Shown here in pieces: positions 38,649 through 48,365 of a DNA stretch of 64,000 bases (position 1 is its first letter; each line of letters opens with the position of its first letter). Source of the DNA: Sporosarcina globispora (GTDB taxonomy: Bacteria > Bacillota > Bacilli > Bacillales > Cytobacillaceae); NCBI RefSeq assembly GCF_001274725.1, contig NZ_LGUF01000007.1:1666273-1730272 (forward strand), read 5' to 3'. Below the pieces are notes generated by a model. The model had not been told where the DNA came from and searched no databases. It saw nothing but the letters and a program-made list of their open reading frames with translations. The translations under genes and the position numbers were made by a program.

Positions 38649-40316
38649 ATGAGTTGGACGGGGATCGCTTTATTTATCCAGTTGTTTTTTGGGATTGTCA
38701 TTGGGCTTTACTTTTGGAATTTGCTTAGAAGCCAGCGCACACAAAAGGTTTCTATCGATCGTGAATCAAAGAAGGAAATGGATCTATTGAAGAAGATGCG
38801 TTCCATTTCGTTAACTGAACCTTTATCTGAAAAAGTACGTCCATCCAGTTTTGCAGACATTGTTGGGCAGGAAGATGGAATTAAATCTCTTAAAGCAGCA
38901 TTGTGCGGACCCAATCCTCAGCATGTTATTATTTATGGTCCACCAGGCGTAGGAAAAACGGCTGCAGCCAGATTGGTGCTGGAGGAAGCAAAAAAAAATG
39001 AAAAATCACCGTTTGAAGCCGCTTCTGTTTTTATCGAACTGGATGCCACTACGGCCAGATTCGATGAAAGGGGCATCGCAGATCCGCTTATAGGTTCAGT
39101 TCATGACCCTATTTATCAGGGAGCGGGGGCAATGGGGCAGGCAGGAATCCCGCAGCCTAAACAGGGTGCTGTTACAAATGCACATGGAGGCGTGCTTTTT
39201 ATTGATGAAATCGGTGAGCTTCATCCTATACAGATGAACAAGCTTCTGAAAGTGCTTGAAGACCGGAAAGTATTTCTGGAAAGTGCTTATTATAATGAAG
39301 AAAATACTCAAATACCAACCCATATTCATGATATTTTTAAAAATGGCCTGCCTGCGGACTTCCGGCTTATCGGAGCAACTACCCGGACACCAAATGAGAT
39401 TCCGCCAGCCATTCGTTCCAGATGCATGGAGGTATTTTTCAGGGAGTTAGCCGAAGAAGAGATTACAGCTGTAGCTAAAAAGGCTGCAGAAAAGGTCAAT
39501 CTCGCTATTAGTGAAAATGCACTCGGCATTCTAGCCAATTATGCAAGAAATGGACGCGAAGCGGTTAATATGATACAAATTTCTGCGGGGTTAGCGATTA
39601 CTGAAGACCGGGATTACATAAAAGATGAAGATATTGAGTGGGTTGTCCAATCGAGTCAGCTCACACCGAGAATGGAAAGGAAAATCAATTCCCATTCGGC
39701 TGTTGGCCTTGTAAATGGGCTGGCGGTCTATGGCCCGAACACAGGTGCCTTGCTTGATATAGAAGTGACAGTGATTCCTGCAAAAGAGAAGGGCAGTATT
39801 AATATTACAGGCATAGTGGAAGAAGAAAGCATTGGCGGCCAAGGAAAATCAATCCGCAGAAAAAGTATGGCCAAGGGTTCGATTGAAAATGTTATTACTG
39901 TGTTGAGATCAATGGGCGTGCCGGCTGACGAATATGATATTCATGTCAACTTTCCTGGCGGTGTTCCGATTGACGGACCTTCTGCCGGCATTGCCATGGC
40001 GACTGGGGTATATTCTGCTATCTATAAACGGCCAGTGGACAATACAGTTGCTATGACAGGAGAAATCAGCATTCATGGGTATGTCAAGCCAATTGGAGGC
40101 GTATATCCGAAAGTAAAGGCTGCCAAAAAAGCAGGGGCACAGACAGTCATTATTCCAAAAGAAAATATGCAATCCATCTTAAAAGAGATAACGGGCATTA
40201 AAATTATTCCAGTAAGCCATTTGAATGAAGTATTTGAATTAGCGCTGCAGAAGGAGTATCACAAAGAGCAGGCCATAACCGCTTCAATCGAATTAAAGAA
40301 GAAAGAGAGCATCTAA
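38649..40316 (+). CDS. lonB: Forespore Lon-like protease LonB
   Basis: Membrane-tethered AAA+ protease active in the forespore. 555 residues: an N-terminal transmembrane helix (residues 5-24, replacing the usual Lon N-domain), Walker [15 protein letters not shown] near 95, Walker B VLFIDEIGEL near 182, and the C-terminal Lon protease domain with catalytic Ser in DGPSAGIAMATG near 442 and Lys in VYPKVKAAKKAG near 485. The ATG at 38649 follows AGGAGGG. Forespore expression is supported by the sigma-F site. Confidence 0.95.
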   Translation: MSWTGIALFIQLFFGIVIGLYFWNLLRSQRTQKVSIDRESKKEMDLLKKMRSISLTEPLSEKVRPSSFADIVGQEDGIKSLKAALCGPNPQHVIIYGPPGVGKTAAARLVLEEAKKNEKSPFEAASVFIELDATTARFDERGIADPLIGSVHDPIYQGAGAMGQAGIPQPKQGAVTNAHGGVLFIDEIGELHPIQMNKLLKVLEDRKVFLESAYYNEENTQIPTHIHDIFKNGLPADFRLIGATTRTPNEIPPAIRSRCMEVFFRELAEEEITAVAKKAAEKVNLAISENALGILANYARNGREAVNMIQISAGLAITEDRDYIKDEDIEWVVQSSQLTPRMERKINSHSAVGLVNGLAVYGPNTGALLDIEVTVIPAKEKGSINITGIVEEESIGGQGKSIRRKSMAKGSIENVITVLRSMGVPADEYDIHVNFPGGVPIDGPSAGIAMATGVYSAIYKRPVDNTVAMTGEISIHGYVKPIGGVYPKVKAAKKAGAQTVIIPKENMQSILKEITGIKIIPVSHLNEVFELALQKEYHKEQAITASIELKKKESI

Positions 40317-40389
40317 AGAGGCTAAAGCCCGTTCAGGGGATTTTTACCTATGAAATCTGTCTCTAACGCCTCCCGCTGATCGCGGTCAG

Positions 40390-40430
40390 AAACTTCGGTT
40401 TGCAGTTTAGGCTACAAACCGAAGTTTTAT
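40390..40430 (+). terminator. Terminator of lonB
   Basis: 13-base perfect stem AAACTTCGGTTTG / CAAACCGAAGTTT and TATTT. Confidence 0.9.
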
Positions 40431-40503
40431 TTGCGTAAAGAAGGATAAAGTGTAATTATAAATGAATATCTTTCTATACAGGCTTTCATGTATTTCTCTT
40501 TAA

Positions 40504-40532
40504 TAGACACTGTTATTCAAATACGATAGAAT
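40504..40532 (+). promoter_or_regulatory. Candidate promoter of lonA
   Basis: TAGACA, a 17-base spacer and TAGAAT. Confidence 0.5.
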
Positions 40533-40593
40533 TGTACAAAGAAATTATTAGTATTATTGGGGTTAAATAGATGCATTTTGGAGGTGCAATGGA

Positions 40594-42921
40594 ATGGCGA
40601 AAAAGAAAGAAATCATCGTCCCCCTCCTGCCGCTTCGGGGTTTGCTTGTTTATCCGACCATGGTTCTGCACTTGGATGTAGGCCGTGATAAATCGGTTCA
40701 GGCCCTTGAAAAAGCAATGGTAGATGACCATTTAATTTTCTTAACAACACAAAAGGATATATCTATAGATGAACCATCAGAAGATGATCTATATGGAATG
40801 GGCACATTAACACGTGTAAAGCAGATGCTTAAGCTTCCAAACGGTACAATCCGTGTTCTTGTTGAGGGGCTTAAAAGAGCGGAAATCATTGATTTCCAGG
40901 ATGAAGCTGAACATTATTCCGTCAGTGTGAAGGTTTTTGAGGATCCTGAAACAAAGGATGTAGAAGATCAGGCTTTGATGAGGACAATGCTTGAATATTT
41001 TGAGCAATACATAAAGGTATCGAAGAAAATTTCAGCCGAAACATACTCCTCTGTAGCAGATATAGAAGAACCGGGGCGCATGGCAGATATTATTTCTTCA
41101 CATTTGCCTTTAAAGCTTAAAGAAAAGCAGGAAATTCTTGAAACGATTGATGTAAAAGAGCGCATGAACCAGGTTATTGAAATCATTCATAATGAAAAAG
41201 AAGTTTTGAACCTGGAAAAAAAGATTGGCCAGCGTGTAAAAAAATCAATGGAACGGACGCAGAAGGAATATTATTTGCGTGAACAGATGAAGGCAATCCA
41301 AAAAGAGCTTGGGGATAAAGAAGGCAAAACGGGAGAAATTGCGGAGCTGACGGAAAAGATTGAAAAAGCCGGCATGCCAGAACATGTTCAGCTGACAGCT
41401 TTAAAAGAACTGGATCGATATGAAAAAGTTCCATCCAGTTCCGCTGAAAGCGCGGTTATCCGCAACTATATCGAATGGCTCGTCACATTGCCATGGTCGA
41501 ATGCAACTGAAGATGACCTGGATATCATGAAGGCGGAACGGATTCTGAATGAAGACCATTATGGCTTGGAAAAAGTAAAGGAACGTGTACTGGAATACCT
41601 GGCTGTGCAAAAGCTGACGAATTCCCTTAAAGGGCCGATTCTTTGTCTTGCAGGGCCTCCTGGTGTCGGTAAAACAAGTCTTGCACGTTCTATTGCGACT
41701 TCGCTTAACCGCAACTTTGTACGGGTTTCTCTTGGGGGAGTCCGGGATGAGTCAGAAATTCGCGGCCATAGAAGGACATATGTAGGTGCTATGCCTGGCC
41801 GCATCATACAGGGCATGAAAAAAGCAACTACAATCAACCCTGTGTTTCTGCTTGATGAGATCGACAAAATGTCTTCTGATTTCCGCGGCGATCCTTCATC
41901 TGCGATGCTGGAAGTTTTAGACCCTGAACAGAACCATAACTTTAGCGATCATTACATTGAAGAAACATATGATCTCTCAAAGGTCATGTTTATAGCAACA
42001 GCCAACAATCTGGGCACGATCCCTGGTCCGCTGCTGGACAGAATGGAAGTCATCACGATTGCAGGCTATACAGAGCAGGAGAAGATTCACATTGCTAGAG
42101 ATCACCTGCTGCCTAAGCAAATAAAGGAACATGGCCTTTCCAAATCCCAGCTTCAGATTCGTGAAGATGGCCTGCAAAAGGTAGTCCGCTATTATACTCG
42201 GGAAGCTGGGGTCCGCGGCTTGGAGCGCCAGCTGGCTACTATTTGCAGGAAAACAGCTAAAATTATTGTATCCGCCGAAAAGAAGAAAGTGATTTTGAAT
42301 GCAAAAAATACAGAAGAATTTCTTGGAAAGCCAAAATACCGCTACGGTCAGGCTGAACTTGAAGACCAGGTTGGCGTTGCTACAGGGCTGGCCTATACAA
42401 CTGTTGGCGGTGACACCCTTCAGATTGAAGTATCTCTTTCTCCTGGAAAAGGAAAGCTTGTTCTTACAGGAAAACTTGGGGATGTCATGAAAGAGTCTGC
42501 TCAGGCTGCATTCAGTTATGTTCGTTCAAAAGCTAAGGAACTGGGCATTGATGAGAATTTCCATGAAAAGCACGATATTCACATCCATGTTCCTGAAGGT
42601 GCTGTTCCGAAAGATGGTCCATCTGCAGGAATTACGATTACAACCGCTTTGGTTTCTGCCTTGTCTGGAAAGCCAATCCGTAAAGAAGTGGGGATGACAG
42701 GTGAAATTACTTTAAGAGGCAGAGTGCTTCCTATTGGCGGTTTGAAAGAAAAGTCTTTGAGTGCCCATCGTGCAGGCCTGACGAAGATCATTCTTCCTAA
42801 AGATAATGAAAAGGACATTGAAGATATCCCTGAAAGCATCAGGGAAGAGCTTGATTTTGTTTTGGTATCACATGTGGATGAAGTGTTAAAGCATGCCCTG
42901 AATGGCGGTGCTCAAGCATGA
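40594..42921 (+). CDS. lonA: ATP-dependent protease La (LonA)
   Basis: Degrades misfolded and regulatory proteins in the cytosol. 775 residues, the full Lon form: substrate-binding N-domain ([22 protein letters not shown]), long coiled-coil linker near 190-250, Walker [15 protein letters not shown] near 353, Walker [16 protein letters not shown] near 416, and protease domain with catalytic Ser in [14 protein letters not shown] near 675 and Lys in [14 protein letters not shown] near 718. TTGGAGGTG precedes the ATG. It overlaps ysxC by four bases. Confidence 0.97.
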   Translation: MAKKKEIIVPLLPLRGLLVYPTMVLHLDVGRDKSVQALEKAMVDDHLIFLTTQKDISIDEPSEDDLYGMGTLTRVKQMLKLPNGTIRVLVEGLKRAEIIDFQDEAEHYSVSVKVFEDPETKDVEDQALMRTMLEYFEQYIKVSKKISAETYSSVADIEEPGRMADIISSHLPLKLKEKQEILETIDVKERMNQVIEIIHNEKEVLNLEKKIGQRVKKSMERTQKEYYLREQMKAIQKELGDKEGKTGEIAELTEKIEKAGMPEHVQLTALKELDRYEKVPSSSAESAVIRNYIEWLVTLPWSNATEDDLDIMKAERILNEDHYGLEKVKERVLEYLAVQKLTNSLKGPILCLAGPPGVGKTSLARSIATSLNRNFVRVSLGGVRDESEIRGHRRTYVGAMPGRIIQGMKKATTINPVFLLDEIDKMSSDFRGDPSSAMLEVLDPEQNHNFSDHYIEETYDLSKVMFIATANNLGTIPGPLLDRMEVITIAGYTEQEKIHIARDHLLPKQIKEHGLSKSQLQIREDGLQKVVRYYTREAGVRGLERQLATICRKTAKIIVSAEKKKVILNAKNTEEFLGKPKYRYGQAELEDQVGVATGLAYTTVGGDTLQIEVSLSPGKGKLVLTGKLGDVMKESAQAAFSYVRSKAKELGIDENFHEKHDIHIHVPEGAVPKDGPSAGITITTALVSALSGKPIRKEVGMTGEITLRGRVLPIGGLKEKSLSAHRAGLTKIILPKDNEKDIEDIPESIREELDFVLVSHVDEVLKHALNGGAQA

Positions 42922-43499
42922 AGGTAACCAGCTCAGAAATCGTCATCAGTGCTGTTAAGCCTGATCAATATCCTGACAGTGAATTGCCGGAGTTTGCCCT
43001 TGCTGGCCGTTCCAACGTCGGCAAATCTTCTTTCATTAATAAAATGCTCAATCGAAGAGGATTGGCCAGAATATCCTCTAAACCGGGGAAAACACAAACC
43101 CTGAACTTTTACATTATTAACGAGATTCTTCACTTTGTTGATGTTCCAGGCTATGGTTATGCAAAGGTATCTAAAAAGGAACGTGAAGCATGGGGGAAAA
43201 TGATAGAAACATACTTAACAACCAGAGAGCAGTTAAAAGCTGTTGTTCTGATTGTTGATCTGCGCCATCCCCCTACAAGTGACGATGTCATGATGTACGA
43301 CTTTTTAAAGCATTATGAAATTCCCTGTGTAGTGATTGCCACAAAAGCGGATAAAATACCGAAGTCCAAGTGGCAGAAGCATTTGAAAATTACGAAAGAA
43401 ACATTGGATATCGATCCCAATGACCAAATCATTATGTTTTCCTCCGAAACAGGTTATGGAAAAGACAAAGCCTGGTCGGCATTGCAAAGTTTCATGTAA
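42918..43499 (+). CDS. ysxC: Ribosome biogenesis GTPase YsxC/EngB
   Basis: GTPase for 50S subunit assembly. 193 residues with G1 GRSNVGKSS (30-38), G3 DVPGYG near 74, G4 TKAD near 143 and a G5-like SSETG near 172. Its ATG overlaps the lonA stop (ATGA), so the two genes are translationally coupled as in B. subtilis. Confidence 0.96.
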   Translation: MKVTSSEIVISAVKPDQYPDSELPEFALAGRSNVGKSSFINKMLNRRGLARISSKPGKTQTLNFYIINEILHFVDVPGYGYAKVSKKEREAWGKMIETYLTTREQLKAVVLIVDLRHPPTSDDVMMYDFLKHYEIPCVVIATKADKIPKSKWQKHLKITKETLDIDPNDQIIMFSSETGYGKDKAWSALQSFM

Positions 43500-43506
43500 A
43501 GGAGAA

Positions 43507-43537
43507 GTCCCGCTGCATCGTGCAGTGGGATTTTTTT
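43507..43537 (+). terminator. Terminator of lonA-ysxC
   Basis: GTCCC(G)CTGCA / TGCAG(T)GGGAT and seven T. The gap 43538-43828 holds the transporter promoter region and nothing else that I can name. Confidence 0.88.
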
Positions 43538-43748
43538 GTGTTTTAGCACCCCGATCAATATACCTAGAAATGCTTCATTTTCAATATCAGCTGGAATCGA
43601 ATAAATAGAAAATAACGGGTGATAAATTTGTCGAAGGGAAAGGAATCAGCAGAATATATGAGGATATGGAGTCATGTTGGAGTACAAAGGCGGTCAGTTA
43701 ATGAGAATAGCTTAAATACTTTTAAATCGTGAATTATCATAAAAAATG

Positions 43749-43763
43749 AATTTTGAGAATATT
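43749..43763 (+). promoter_or_regulatory. CodY-like box in front of the ABC transporter
   Basis: AATTTTGAGAATATT has two mismatches to AATTTTCWGAAAATT and overlaps the -35 of the candidate promoter at 43753. CodY repression of an amino-acid transporter would be expected; binding is inferred. Confidence 0.55.
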
Positions 43764-43781
43764 TTAAAATCATGCTAGAGT
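43753..43781 (+). promoter_or_regulatory. Candidate promoter of the amino-acid ABC transporter
   Basis: TTGAGA, a 17-base spacer and TAGAGT. Confidence 0.45.
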
Positions 43782-43828
43782 TAAAGGGTATTTATAAAAG
43801 AGAGATACAGAAGGGGGAATTTAGACTA

Positions 43829-44611
43829 GTGAGACATTGGCTAAAAGGAATTATGGCAGCCGTTATTGTATTGTTCCTGGCGGCATGCGGATCAGAAGAA
43901 GCATCTAAAAGCGGAATGGAATTAGTGGAAGATGGCAAATTTACCTACGCGGCATCAGGAGAGTTCAAACCTTTTAGTTATACAAATGATGATGGAAGCA
44001 TGAGCGGCTTTGATATTGATGTTGCCGAGGCAGTAGCAAAAGAACTCGGGCTTGAACCGGTACAAAATAAATTTAAGTTTGGCGGTATCGTGGAAGGTGT
44101 TAAATCTGGCCGTTTTGATGCAGCTGTAGCCAGTCACACCATTACGGAAGAACGTTTGAAGGCAGTCAATTTTTCAACGCCATATTACTATTCGGGTCCG
44201 CAGATTTATGTGCGTCCAGATAGCACTGTTGAGACACTTGCTGATCTCGAAGGCAAGGAGATAGCAGTATCGAAAGGTTCTACATATACGGCAAATGCAG
44301 AGGAAGTGACAGATAACATTCAGTTTTACGACAGTGATGTTGTGGCCCTGGAAGCTTTGAGCAAGGGAAAACATGATGCTGTCATCACTGACTTTGTTAC
44401 AGGCAAAGAAGCGATTGGCGCCGGGATGAAAGTCGAAGGCAAAGAGCTGCTTGGCCGCAGTGAGCAGGCAATTGCTGTTGCAAAGGATAATAAAGAGCTG
44501 CTCGAAAAAGTGAATGAAGCTCTTGAAACACTTCACGAGAATGGAACACTCACAGAAATCAGCAAAAAATATATCGGTGAAGATATAACAGTTGATCCTG
44601 AGAAGGAATAA
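43829..44611 (+). CDS. Polar amino-acid ABC transporter substrate-binding lipoprotein
   Basis: Cell-surface receptor of a PAAT-family importer. 260 residues from GTG at 43829, which follows AAGGGGGAA; the start gives a short lipoprotein signal (AVIVLFLAAC, lipidated Cys near 20). The SBP_bac_3 domain follows (GEFKPFSYTNDDGSMSGFDIDVAEAVAKELG, GRFDAAVASHTITEERL, GKEIAVSKGSTY). The Arg and Asp residues of the amino-acid binding site are present in principle, but I cannot tell arginine, glutamine or cystine specificity. The closest B. subtilis arrangement is ArtPQR. Confidence 0.9.
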   Translation: MRHWLKGIMAAVIVLFLAACGSEEASKSGMELVEDGKFTYAASGEFKPFSYTNDDGSMSGFDIDVAEAVAKELGLEPVQNKFKFGGIVEGVKSGRFDAAVASHTITEERLKAVNFSTPYYYSGPQIYVRPDSTVETLADLEGKEIAVSKGSTYTANAEEVTDNIQFYDSDVVALEALSKGKHDAVITDFVTGKEAIGAGMKVEGKELLGRSEQAIAVAKDNKELLEKVNEALETLHENGTLTEISKKYIGEDITVDPEKE

Positions 44612-44620
44612 CATTGCGGG

Positions 44621-44657
44621 CGGATGTGTGTTAATGCATTCGTCTGTTTTGCTTTTT
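44621..44657 (+). terminator. Weak terminator-like hairpin between receptor and permease genes
   Basis: CGGATG / CATTCG (one G-U) then TCTGTTTTGCTTTTTT. Partial termination here would favour receptor over permease synthesis, a common need in ABC importers. Confidence 0.45.
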
Positions 44658-44694
44658 TACAAACAATGAAATAGCCATCTTAAGGGGGATTTTT

Positions 44695-45342
44695 GTGGAT
44701 TTGCTTACAAAGTTTATTGATACATATCCCGTTTTTTTAAAGGGGATGCTCTTAACCTTTCAATTAACAATTGTAGCGGTATTTATTGCTATTTTTATAG
44801 GATTGTTCTTTGCCTTTTTAAAGATTTCAAAAATGAAAGTTCTGGAATGGATTGCGGATATCTATATTTTCCTTGTAAGGGGAACACCTCTTGTTGTCCA
44901 GATTTTCATTTTCTATTTCGGATTGACAGCGTTGGATATTTCACAGTTTTGGTCAGTTGTGCTTGGACTTGCTTTTCACAACGGAGCCTATATAGCCGAA
45001 ATTTTCAGGGGCTCCATTCAATCCATCGACAAAGGACAAATGGAGGCGGGGCGTTCACTGGGAATGACCGCAGGCCTAGCGATGAGACGAATTATTCTTC
45101 CTCAGGCTTTCCGCCGGGCCATGCCGCCCCTTGGCAATCAATTTATCATTGCCTTGAAGGATTCATCACTTGCTTCTTTTATCGGCATGTACGAGCTCTT
45201 CAATGTGGCCACTACATACGGTTCCAATGAATATGACTACATGAGCTATTTGCTGATCGTAGCTGTTTACTATTTAGTGCTTGTACTTATTTTCTCCATC
45301 CTTGTAAATATGGTTGAGAAAAGAATGGCAAGCAGTGATTAA
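44695..45342 (+). CDS. Polar amino-acid ABC transporter permease
   Basis: 215-residue membrane protein with about five helices and the His/Glu/Gln permease family EAA loop EAGRSLGMTAGLAMRRIILPQAFRRAMPPLGNQFI near residues 118-153; FLVRGTPLVVQIFIFYFG is also typical. It starts with GTG after AAGGGGGA. It lies between the receptor and ATPase genes of the same importer. Confidence 0.93.
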   Translation: MDLLTKFIDTYPVFLKGMLLTFQLTIVAVFIAIFIGLFFAFLKISKMKVLEWIADIYIFLVRGTPLVVQIFIFYFGLTALDISQFWSVVLGLAFHNGAYIAEIFRGSIQSIDKGQMEAGRSLGMTAGLAMRRIILPQAFRRAMPPLGNQFIIALKDSSLASFIGMYELFNVATTYGSNEYDYMSYLLIVAVYYLVLVLIFSILVNMVEKRMASSD

Positions 45343-45357
45343 GGGGGAAGGTTAGGC

Positions 45358-46095
45358 ATGAGTGAATCGTATATGATTAAAGTTGAAAAATTGAACAAAT
45401 CATTCGGGGATCTGCACGTATTAAAAGACATTAATATAACAGTGAAAGAAAGTGATGTTGTTTGCCTGATCGGTGCAAGCGGTTCGGGAAAAAGCACGCT
45501 GCTCCGCTGCTTGAACTTTCTGGAGTTAAAGGACAGCGGCAATATCATTTTTGAGGGAGAAAAGGTTGAAAAAGAAACCCATGATCTAAATAAAGTGAGG
45601 GAAAAAGTAGGAATGGTTTTTCAGCATTTTCATTTATTCCCTCATATGACTGTACTCGAAAATGTGATGGAAGCTCCTTTACATGTGAAAAGGCAGCCTA
45701 AAGACCAAGTAAAGAAAGATGCCCAGGAACTATTAAAAAAAGTAGGGCTTTCTGACAAGGAGAATGTATATCCATCAAAGCTTTCGGGCGGACAAAAACA
45801 GCGTGTTGCCATTGCCAGGGCGCTGGCCATGAAGCCTGATATTATGCTTTTCGATGAGCCGACATCCGCACTGGATCCGGAGCTTGTGGGAGAAGTTCTT
45901 TCCACAATGAAAGAACTGGCCCTTGAAGGCATGACAATGGTGGTCGTCACCCATGAAATGGGTTTTGCAAGAGAAGTAGCAGACTGGGCTGTCTATATGC
46001 ATGACGGAAGAATTGTAGAAGTAGGGCATCCGGAGGATCTGTTTAACAGCCCAAGAGAACAGAGAACCAAAAATTTTCTTGATTCTGTTCTCTAA
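45358..46095 (+). CDS. Polar amino-acid ABC transporter ATP-binding protein
   Basis: 245-residue ABC ATPase: Walker [17 protein letters not shown] near 37-52, Q-loop [16 protein letters not shown], signature [16 protein letters not shown] near 143, Walker [14 protein letters not shown] near 165 and switch His in VTHEMGFA near 200. AAGGGGGAAGG precedes the ATG. It completes a receptor-permease-ATPase operon inserted between ysxC and hemA. Confidence 0.95.
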   Translation: MSESYMIKVEKLNKSFGDLHVLKDINITVKESDVVCLIGASGSGKSTLLRCLNFLELKDSGNIIFEGEKVEKETHDLNKVREKVGMVFQHFHLFPHMTVLENVMEAPLHVKRQPKDQVKKDAQELLKKVGLSDKENVYPSKLSGGQKQRVAIARALAMKPDIMLFDEPTSALDPELVGEVLSTMKELALEGMTMVVVTHEMGFAREVADWAVYMHDGRIVEVGHPEDLFNSPREQRTKNFLDSVL

Positions 46096-46110
46096 ACAGT
46101 TTGAATATAA

Positions 46111-46150
46111 AAAGACAGGGAAAAGTTTAATATCCCTGTCTTTATTTTTT
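46111..46150. terminator. Bidirectional terminator between the transporter and the membrane-protein gene
   Basis: AAAGACAGGGA / TCCCTGTCTTT, then TATTTTTTTTTC. It serves the transporter operon and, on the other strand, the convergent gene. Confidence 0.85.
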
Positions 46151-46627
46151 TTTCACTAATAAAAAATATAGTCCAATTAACATTATGAGGACCGGCCAAA
46201 ATTGCCAAACATCAGAAACACCATTTTCCAGGAGTCCCATCCACTCAGCTACCCTGTCATAAAAAAGCAGCAATACGGCAAGAATTAAAAATAAGATGCC
46301 CTGGAACAAGCCTGCCCCTGTTTTCTGATGCCGAAGGAGGAAGCCGAGAGCAATTATCAAAATGAATGTTCCGATATGATCCGGCCAAATTTTCAGGCGG
46401 TTCACCACGTGAAAGTGCAGGCCAAATCCGGTTAATATGATACCTGGCAAAATGGAGTCATAATCCCTTGCACCATAACCCTGAAATAAAAAGGCTGCTC
46501 CGACGATAATGAGAAGAGTCGGCCAGGAATAAAAAGGCTGCAGGGCCGTAAATCCGCTCTGCTGAAGGTAAAAGTAGGCTCCAAATCCGAGTAAAATAAT
46601 TCCGGGGAAAATACGCTGATTTTTCAT
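46142..46627 (-). CDS. LiaI/LiaF-like (DUF5668) membrane protein
   Basis: 161-residue polytopic membrane protein: four to five hydrophobic segments spaced by short polar turns (IFPGIILLGFGAYFYLQQSGF, FYSWPTLLIIVGAAFLFQGYG, ILPGIILTGFGLHFHVVN, FILIIALGFLLR, LFLILAVLLLFYDRV, FWPVLIMLIGLYFLLV). The repeated 'P-G-I-I-L-x-G-F-G' and 'W-P-x-L-I' pattern is that of the N-terminal membrane part of LiaF and related cell-envelope stress proteins. ATG at 46627 follows GGAAGTGGTG. No C-terminal LiaF domain is present. Function unknown. Confidence 0.75.
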   Translation of the reverse strand: MKNQRIFPGIILLGFGAYFYLQQSGFTALQPFYSWPTLLIIVGAAFLFQGYGARDYDSILPGIILTGFGLHFHVVNRLKIWPDHIGTFILIIALGFLLRHQKTGAGLFQGILFLILAVLLLFYDRVAEWMGLLENGVSDVWQFWPVLIMLIGLYFLLVKKK

Positions 46628-46786
46628 GAAAAACACCACTTCCAATAAGGTTCACTTGAATCCGGCAAGATTTTTTGTTACTGTACATAAGGGAGTATTT
46701 GTCTATTTAAGGATATAACCTAATGTCAAGATATCCTGTTTAAGATATAGTAACACATGTGTTCAATATCTGTTCACATTTAAGCA

Positions 46787-46814
46787 TTAATTGAAAAAAT
46801 AGAAATGATATAAT
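46787..46814 (+). promoter_or_regulatory. Candidate promoter of the hem operon
   Basis: TTAATT, a 16-base spacer and TATAAT with an extended TG. The -35 is weak. Confidence 0.55.
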
Positions 46815-46822
46815 TAATATTA
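46808..46822 (+). promoter_or_regulatory. PerR-like box on the hemA promoter
   Basis: ATATAATTAATATTA against TTATAATNATTATAA: three mismatches, overlapping the -10. PerR control of hemA is known in B. subtilis; this site is inferred from similarity and position. Confidence 0.4.
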
Positions 46823-46858
46823 GCGAATTAGGCAATAATTCTGGGGGTGTCAATTTCA

Positions 46859-48208
46859 ATGCATATCTTGGTCGTCGGTCTAAACTATAAAACAGCCCCT
46901 GTTGAAATCCGTGAACGTCTAACCTTTAATTCTTCACAATTGGGCGAGGCAATGAAGACACTAAATGACAAAAAAAGCATTTTAGAGAATGTCATTCTGT
47001 CTACATGCAATCGGACCGAAATTTATGCAGTTGTGGACCAGCTTCATACTGGCCGCTATTATATAAAGGAATTTTTGGCAGAGCATTTCAATATGGATCA
47101 AAGCGAATTTTCTCCATTCTTATTTATTTATGAAGAGGATGGGGCCATTGAGCATCTATTCAAGCTAGCATGCGGCCTTAATTCCATGATCTTAGGCGAG
47201 ACACAGATTTTAGGACAGGTAAGGTCAAGCTTTCTGGAAGCTCAATCGGAGAATACAACCGGTACAGTTTTTAACCACTTGTTTAAGCAGGCAGTGACGC
47301 TTGCCAAGCGGGCACACTCCGAAACGGAAATAGGAGCAAATGCTGTTTCTGTCAGCTATGCAGCAGTAGAACTGGCAAAGAAGATATTTGGTTCACTTGA
47401 AAATAAACATGTTCTTATTTTAGGAGCCGGCAAAATGGGTGAGCTGGCGATTCAAAATCTTCATGCTAACGGAGCAAGCAAAGTTACCGTTATTAACCGC
47501 ACATTCGAAAAAGCGCAGGGGCTGGCAAGCCGCTATGCGGGCCAGGCAAAAACATTGAATGAGCTTCAATGTGCCCTTGTTGAAGCTGATATTTTAATTA
47601 GTTCTACTGGGGCCAAAGAGTTTGTTGTCACGAAGGATATGATGGCTTACGCAGAAAAAATGCGCAAAGGCAAGCCTCTATTCATGGTGGATATTGCTGT
47701 CCCAAGAGACCTGGACCCGAAACTTGCTGACCTGGAAAGCGTTTTCCTATATGATATTGATGATCTTGAAGGCATTGTTGAAGCAAACCTTCAGGAGCGT
47801 AAAAAGGAAGCCGAAAAGATTCAGCTGATGATTGAAGGAGAGATTGTTGAATTCAAGCAATGGCTGAACTTGCTTGGTGTTGTTCCGGTAATTTCTGCCT
47901 TGCGTGAGAAAGCACTGGCTATACAGAGTGAAACCATGACAAGCATTGAAAGAAAGCTGCCGCATTTGAGTGATCGTGATAAAAAAGTGCTGAACAAACA
48001 TACGAAGAGCATCATCAATCAGCTATTAAAAGATCCTATTTTACAAGCTAAAGAAATGGCTGGACAGAAAGATTCCGAACAGGCATTGGATTTATTTGTA
48101 AAAATCTTTAATATAGAAGAACTTGTTTCAGAACAGCATAACGTGCATGCAGCAGCCAAACCAAAGCACGCATTCGCTCAAACACCGCAGACTTCCTTTC
48201 AATCGTAA
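46859..48208 (+). CDS. hemA: Glutamyl-tRNA reductase
   Basis: First committed step of haem synthesis: reduces glutamyl-tRNA to glutamate-1-semialdehyde. 449 residues, with the catalytic Cys50 in [11 protein letters not shown], the [13 protein letters not shown] signature near 115, NADPH fold [15 protein letters not shown] near 187, and a helical dimerisation domain ([28 protein letters not shown]). ATG at 46859 follows GGGGGTG at ten bases; the GTG at 46847 overlaps that site. First gene of hemAXCDBL. Confidence 0.97.
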   Translation: MHILVVGLNYKTAPVEIRERLTFNSSQLGEAMKTLNDKKSILENVILSTCNRTEIYAVVDQLHTGRYYIKEFLAEHFNMDQSEFSPFLFIYEEDGAIEHLFKLACGLNSMILGETQILGQVRSSFLEAQSENTTGTVFNHLFKQAVTLAKRAHSETEIGANAVSVSYAAVELAKKIFGSLENKHVLILGAGKMGELAIQNLHANGASKVTVINRTFEKAQGLASRYAGQAKTLNELQCALVEADILISSTGAKEFVVTKDMMAYAEKMRKGKPLFMVDIAVPRDLDPKLADLESVFLYDIDDLEGIVEANLQERKKEAEKIQLMIEGEIVEFKQWLNLLGVVPVISALREKALAIQSETMTSIERKLPHLSDRDKKVLNKHTKSIINQLLKDPILQAKEMAGQKDSEQALDLFVKIFNIEELVSEQHNVHAAAKPKHAFAQTPQTSFQS

Positions 48209-48215
48209 AGTAAAA

Positions 48216-48343
48216 CTTCCATCTGCGGGGGGATCCCCAGCTGATGGTTAGTTGAACGAATCGGGCTTTTACGGGCAGTTGCCCCCCCACTAATACTTTA
48301 TTGTCCCCTCAAAATCAAGTGGGGGTCTTACTGCCCGTTAATG
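48216..48343 (+). other. Structured intergenic region between hemA and hemX
   Basis: Two nested structures can be read. The first is an imperfect hairpin, CCATC(T)GC / GC(T)GATGG, at 48220-48247. The second is a large stem: ACGGGCAG (48271-48278) and CCCCCCCACT (48282-48291) pair with AGTGGGGG (48318-48325) and CTGCCCGT (48331-48338) around a 26-base loop. It is inside the hem operon between two co-transcribed genes. No T run follows, so simple termination is unlikely. Confidence 0.7.
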
Positions 48344-48365
48344 CGGGATAAAAGGGGTTCTGTCC

